Part shown: positions 61,769-64,000 of the stretch, one piece after another | Layout of the letters: every line of letters starts with the position of its first letter | Position numbering within the stretch: position 1 is the stretch's first letter | Assembly: GCA_964451255.1 (NCBI GenBank) | Contig: CAYVHL010000001.1 | Coordinates: forward strand, 992,001 to 1,056,000 | Reading direction: 5' to 3' | Source of the DNA: JAHBTB01 sp964451255 | Lineage (GTDB): Bacteria; Armatimonadota; Fimbriimonadia; Fimbriimonadales; Fimbriimonadaceae | DNA: 64,000 nt | Notes under the pieces: generated by a model | Told to the model about the DNA's origin: nothing | The model's database searches: none | Seen by the model: the letters and a program-made list of their open reading frames with translations, nothing else | Program-made: the position numbers and the translations under genes

Positions 61769-63117
61769 GCCAACCGCAAAACCCAAAGCAGAACTTCATG
61801 CAGACCCTGCTCTTCATGACGGTCTTGTTCATGGGTTTCCAACTGTTCCTCCAGACCAAGCAAGGCGGCACTGCTGACGACACCCGCAAGTCGAGCGACA
61901 TCTGGGCGACCATGGTCAAGGATAACGCCGACCTGAAAGACCTGACAATCGCGAAGGACCTGCCCAAATACGAGGAACGCTACAAACAGGAAGCGGCCAA
62001 GGACAAGGTTCCCCAGGCCGAGATCGACAAACAGCTCTTCCGCGCCGAGCTTCTGGTGGCCGACACCGAGTACAAGGACGGCCTCGAACACAAAGACTTC
62101 GCCTACGCCAAGATCAGCCGGGCCTATAACCGGCTCAAAGGCAAGTTCGAACAGTATTACGGGACGCCGATGTGGCAGGTCACCGTCCCGGTCACCCCCT
62201 ACAAGCCAGGTGAGCCATCCGAAATCTCCGCGGCCACCCTATATCCAGCCTTGGTCTCAGACCTGAGCGTCCGGCACAAACAGGAGCTTGTCTGGGGGCT
62301 TATCCCAGGCTACCAGCTGATAGACCTCCTTGTGGCTGCTACCGGGCGGTTGCCAGGCTTCAGCTATTGGTTCGCGGCGATGCTATTGGCGGTGGTCGTC
62401 CGTGGTGCGGTGTGGCCGCTGACCCAGAAGCAATTCGTCTGGGGACGGCAGATGATGCAGTTGCAGCCACTGGTCAAGGAGATCGAGGCCAAGCACAAGG
62501 GCAAGGACGGTCGTGTCACCGACAACATGGCCTTTCAGAACGACATCATGAAGCTGTACAAGGAGTACGGCATCAACCCGCTCTCAGGCTGTGCGCCGAT
62601 GGCGATCCAGGCGCCGTTCTTCCTGCTCGTCTACCAGTGCATGATCCACTACCAGTTCGAGTTCACGAAGGGGCACTTCCTGTGGATCAACCCCGGCGCG
62701 TCCAAACTGGGCATGATTCCCGTCGCGCCAAACCTGGGCGAGCGGGACTACATCCTGATCACGCTGTATGCGATCACGATGGTCATCACCCAGATGCTGA
62801 CGCCGGTGACCGACATCACCCAGGTCAAGCGGCAACGCTTGATGGGTATCGGCATCAGCCTGGTCATCGGCATCTCGATGTTCTTCTACACCCTTCCGTC
62901 GGCGTTCGTGCTGTACTGGATATTCACGAACATCATCGCGACGACCCAGTCCTTGCTCGTCTACCGCATGCATTTGCCCCCGTTAGAGAAAAAATTGACG
63001 ATTCCGGGGGGAGTTCTGCCCGTTGACGCGGCGGCGGTCGGCCAAAACGGGGTAGACCCAGGATTCTTTAGCAAGACGGGCACCACCAAATCCCACAAGC
63101 CCAAGAAGAAGAAGTGA
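61765..63117 (+). CDS. yidC: membrane protein insertase YidC
   Basis: 450 residues. An N-terminal membrane helix (FMQTLLFMTVLFMGFQLFL) is followed by a short coiled periplasmic region, then the conserved insertase core: FSYWFAAMLLAVVVRGAVWP with the hydrophilic-groove Arg, MMQLQPLVKEIEAKHKG, INPLSGCAPMAIQAPFFLLVY (given as GCAPMAIQAPFFLLVY), and YTLPSAFVLYWIFTNI. The tail is basic (SHKPKKKK), as in ribosome-binding YidC tails. ATGA overlap with yidD. Confidence 0.96.
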   Translation: MSQPQNPKQNFMQTLLFMTVLFMGFQLFLQTKQGGTADDTRKSSDIWATMVKDNADLKDLTIAKDLPKYEERYKQEAAKDKVPQAEIDKQLFRAELLVADTEYKDGLEHKDFAYAKISRAYNRLKGKFEQYYGTPMWQVTVPVTPYKPGEPSEISAATLYPALVSDLSVRHKQELVWGLIPGYQLIDLLVAATGRLPGFSYWFAAMLLAVVVRGAVWPLTQKQFVWGRQMMQLQPLVKEIEAKHKGKDGRVTDNMAFQNDIMKLYKEYGINPLSGCAPMAIQAPFFLLVYQCMIHYQFEFTKGHFLWINPGASKLGMIPVAPNLGERDYILITLYAITMVITQMLTPVTDITQVKRQRLMGIGISLVIGISMFFYTLPSAFVLYWIFTNIIATTQSLLVYRMHLPPLEKKLTIPGGVLPVDAAAVGQNGVDPGFFSKTGTTKSHKPKKKK

Positions 63118-63144
63118 CCCGCCCTTTCCATTGAGTTAAACGTT

Positions 63145-63951
63145 ATGGACGCCATCGAAATCATCGCGACCAGTGAAGAAGACGCCGTTGCCCAGGCCGC
63201 CGCATCGTTCGGAGTGCCTGCCGAGAGTGTGAAGCTGAAGAAGCTCGAGGAGACGAAAGGTCTCTTCGGCAAACCCGGCAAGATCAAATACTCGGCGACC
63301 GCCGCCAAAGCAAAGGCGCCAGCCAAGGCAAAGGCCGCCAAGGCCGAGCCCGAACCAGCGCCGGTGGCTGTCGAACAACCAGTGGCTGCGGAAAAACCAG
63401 CCAAAGCCCCTAGGGCCAGCAAGGCCAAAAAGGCAGAGGAACCAGCTCCAGCTGAAGGATCCGTGGCCGTCGAAGAGAGGCCCGAGGTCGTCGCCAGCCA
63501 AGACGACGCCGACGCCCTTGTTTCCATCCTGAACGAGATGATGGAGAAGGCGGACCTTGCCGCCGGCGCGACCGTCGCTTCGCTGAATGGGCGCTACGTG
63601 AACCTCGAGATCGACGGCAAAGACGTCTCCTATGTCGTCGGTCGCCGGGGAGAGGTTCTCAACGCGCTGCAGTACCTGCTCAACGTCATCTGTTCGCGCA
63701 AGTTGCAAAACGGCGTGCGCGTCGTGCTGGAGGGCGACAACTACCGCCAGCGCCGCGAGGCGATCTTGACCCAGATGGCCCTCGACATCGCCACCGAAGT
63801 CAAGAAACGCGGCGAAGAAGCTGTCCTCGACGCCCTACCCGCGTTTGAGCGCCGGGTCATCCACCAGGCTCTGGTGGAGATCGAAGGCATCAACACGTAT
63901 AGCGAAGGCGAAGAGCCCGAGCGACGGGTGGTGATCGCTCCAGCGGTGTGA
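63145..63951 (+). CDS. jag: KH/R3H RNA-binding protein (Jag/KhpB)
   Basis: 268 residues: Jag-N domain (EIIATSEEDAVAQAAASFG, then ETKGLFGKPGKIKY), an Ala/Lys/Pro/Glu-rich linker (residues about 55-120), a KH domain (SYVVGRRGEVLNALQYLLN, usual for KhpB) and a C-terminal R3H domain (ALPAFERRVIHQALVEI, YSEGEEPERRVVI). It binds RNA in the cytosol and affects division and envelope growth in several bacteria. The gene lies 27 bp after yidC; the 49 bases after its stop hold no gene. Confidence 0.93.
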   Translation: MDAIEIIATSEEDAVAQAAASFGVPAESVKLKKLEETKGLFGKPGKIKYSATAAKAKAPAKAKAAKAEPEPAPVAVEQPVAAEKPAKAPRASKAKKAEEPAPAEGSVAVEERPEVVASQDDADALVSILNEMMEKADLAAGATVASLNGRYVNLEIDGKDVSYVVGRRGEVLNALQYLLNVICSRKLQNGVRVVLEGDNYRQRREAILTQMALDIATEVKKRGEEAVLDALPAFERRVIHQALVEIEGINTYSEGEEPERRVVIAPAV

Positions 63952-64000
63952 CCGCTCGGGCGTTAGATCGTTCAACTAGGTCACGAGAAACGCAAGGGCT

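Overview
The window is 64 kb of GC-rich bacterial chromosome, densely packed and mostly single-copy housekeeping genes, with one 10-base assembly gap (12014-12023). The cell envelope is that of a diderm making lipopolysaccharide: lpxK, an LpxL-type acyltransferase, hldE, hldD, gmhA and three family-9 (heptosyl-type) glycosyltransferases are present, with an outer-membrane barrel protein, type IV pilus genes and prepilin-like genes. FtsEX with an EnvC-type hydrolase, DnaA and the rpmH-rnpA-yidD-yidC-jag block are also here. Start codons are often GTG or TTG, and neighbouring genes often overlap by 4 bases. The mix (tricorn-type protease, prepilin-like proteins, diderm LPS, dispersed pilus genes) would fit Armatimonadota (Fimbriimonadia), but that is inference; no rRNA is present to settle it.

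Layout. 1-8.2 kb, minus strand: polyamine genes speE (cut by the window edge) and speD, the latter behind a good promoter and a long structured leader; an FtsX/MacB-type ABC pair; a RibD-type reductase; a sigma factor fused to a degenerate GGDEF domain; pilC; an M29 aminopeptidase. 8.3-14.9 kb: a TPR/O-GlcNAc-transferase-like protein, RNase P RNA on the opposite strand, a DUF899 protein, and PilB-type ATPase sequence broken by the gap. 15-25.4 kb: a secreted/envelope set on the minus strand (tricorn-type protease, phosphodiester glycosidase, LD-carboxypeptidase, large zinc metalloprotease, small outer-membrane barrel) and a creatininase-family hydrolase. 25.4-29.5 kb: dnaA, then thiamine pyrophosphokinase, a sodium/solute symporter and an FHA protein on plus. 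29.5-38.6 kb, minus: ftsE-ftsX-envC, efp, a cysteine-rich membrane protein, an RtcA-like protein, a GH2 enzyme, tRNA-Lys, purM.

38.6-40.2 kb is an AT-richer three-gene pseudopilin cassette whose best candidate promoter has a run of ten G in its spacer. 40.2-45.8 kb, plus: a hotdog thioesterase, hflX-prmC-def-fmt and a TolB-like beta-propeller protein. 45.8-57.5 kb is the lipid A/inner-core block: lpxK-lpxL-GT9-GT9 on minus; mtaB, a HIT protein, a polysaccharide flippase and hldE-hldD-GT9 on plus, meeting gmhA. Then come tRNA-Thr, tRNA-Tyr, a lipoprotein with HAF-like repeats, leuC, and rpmH-rnpA-yidD-yidC-jag to the right end.

The most interesting object is the sigma factor-GGDEF fusion at 4377-5651: its catalytic GGDEF motif is lost, but an RxxD motif sits exactly where the c-di-GMP inhibitory site is found, suggesting a sigma factor read out directly by c-di-GMP. 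Also notable are the speD leader, an RtcA-like protein with its catalytic His replaced by Arg, an rnpA whose conserved N-terminus has no ATG/GTG/TTG start, and a PilB with about 600 residues of disordered N-terminal extension.
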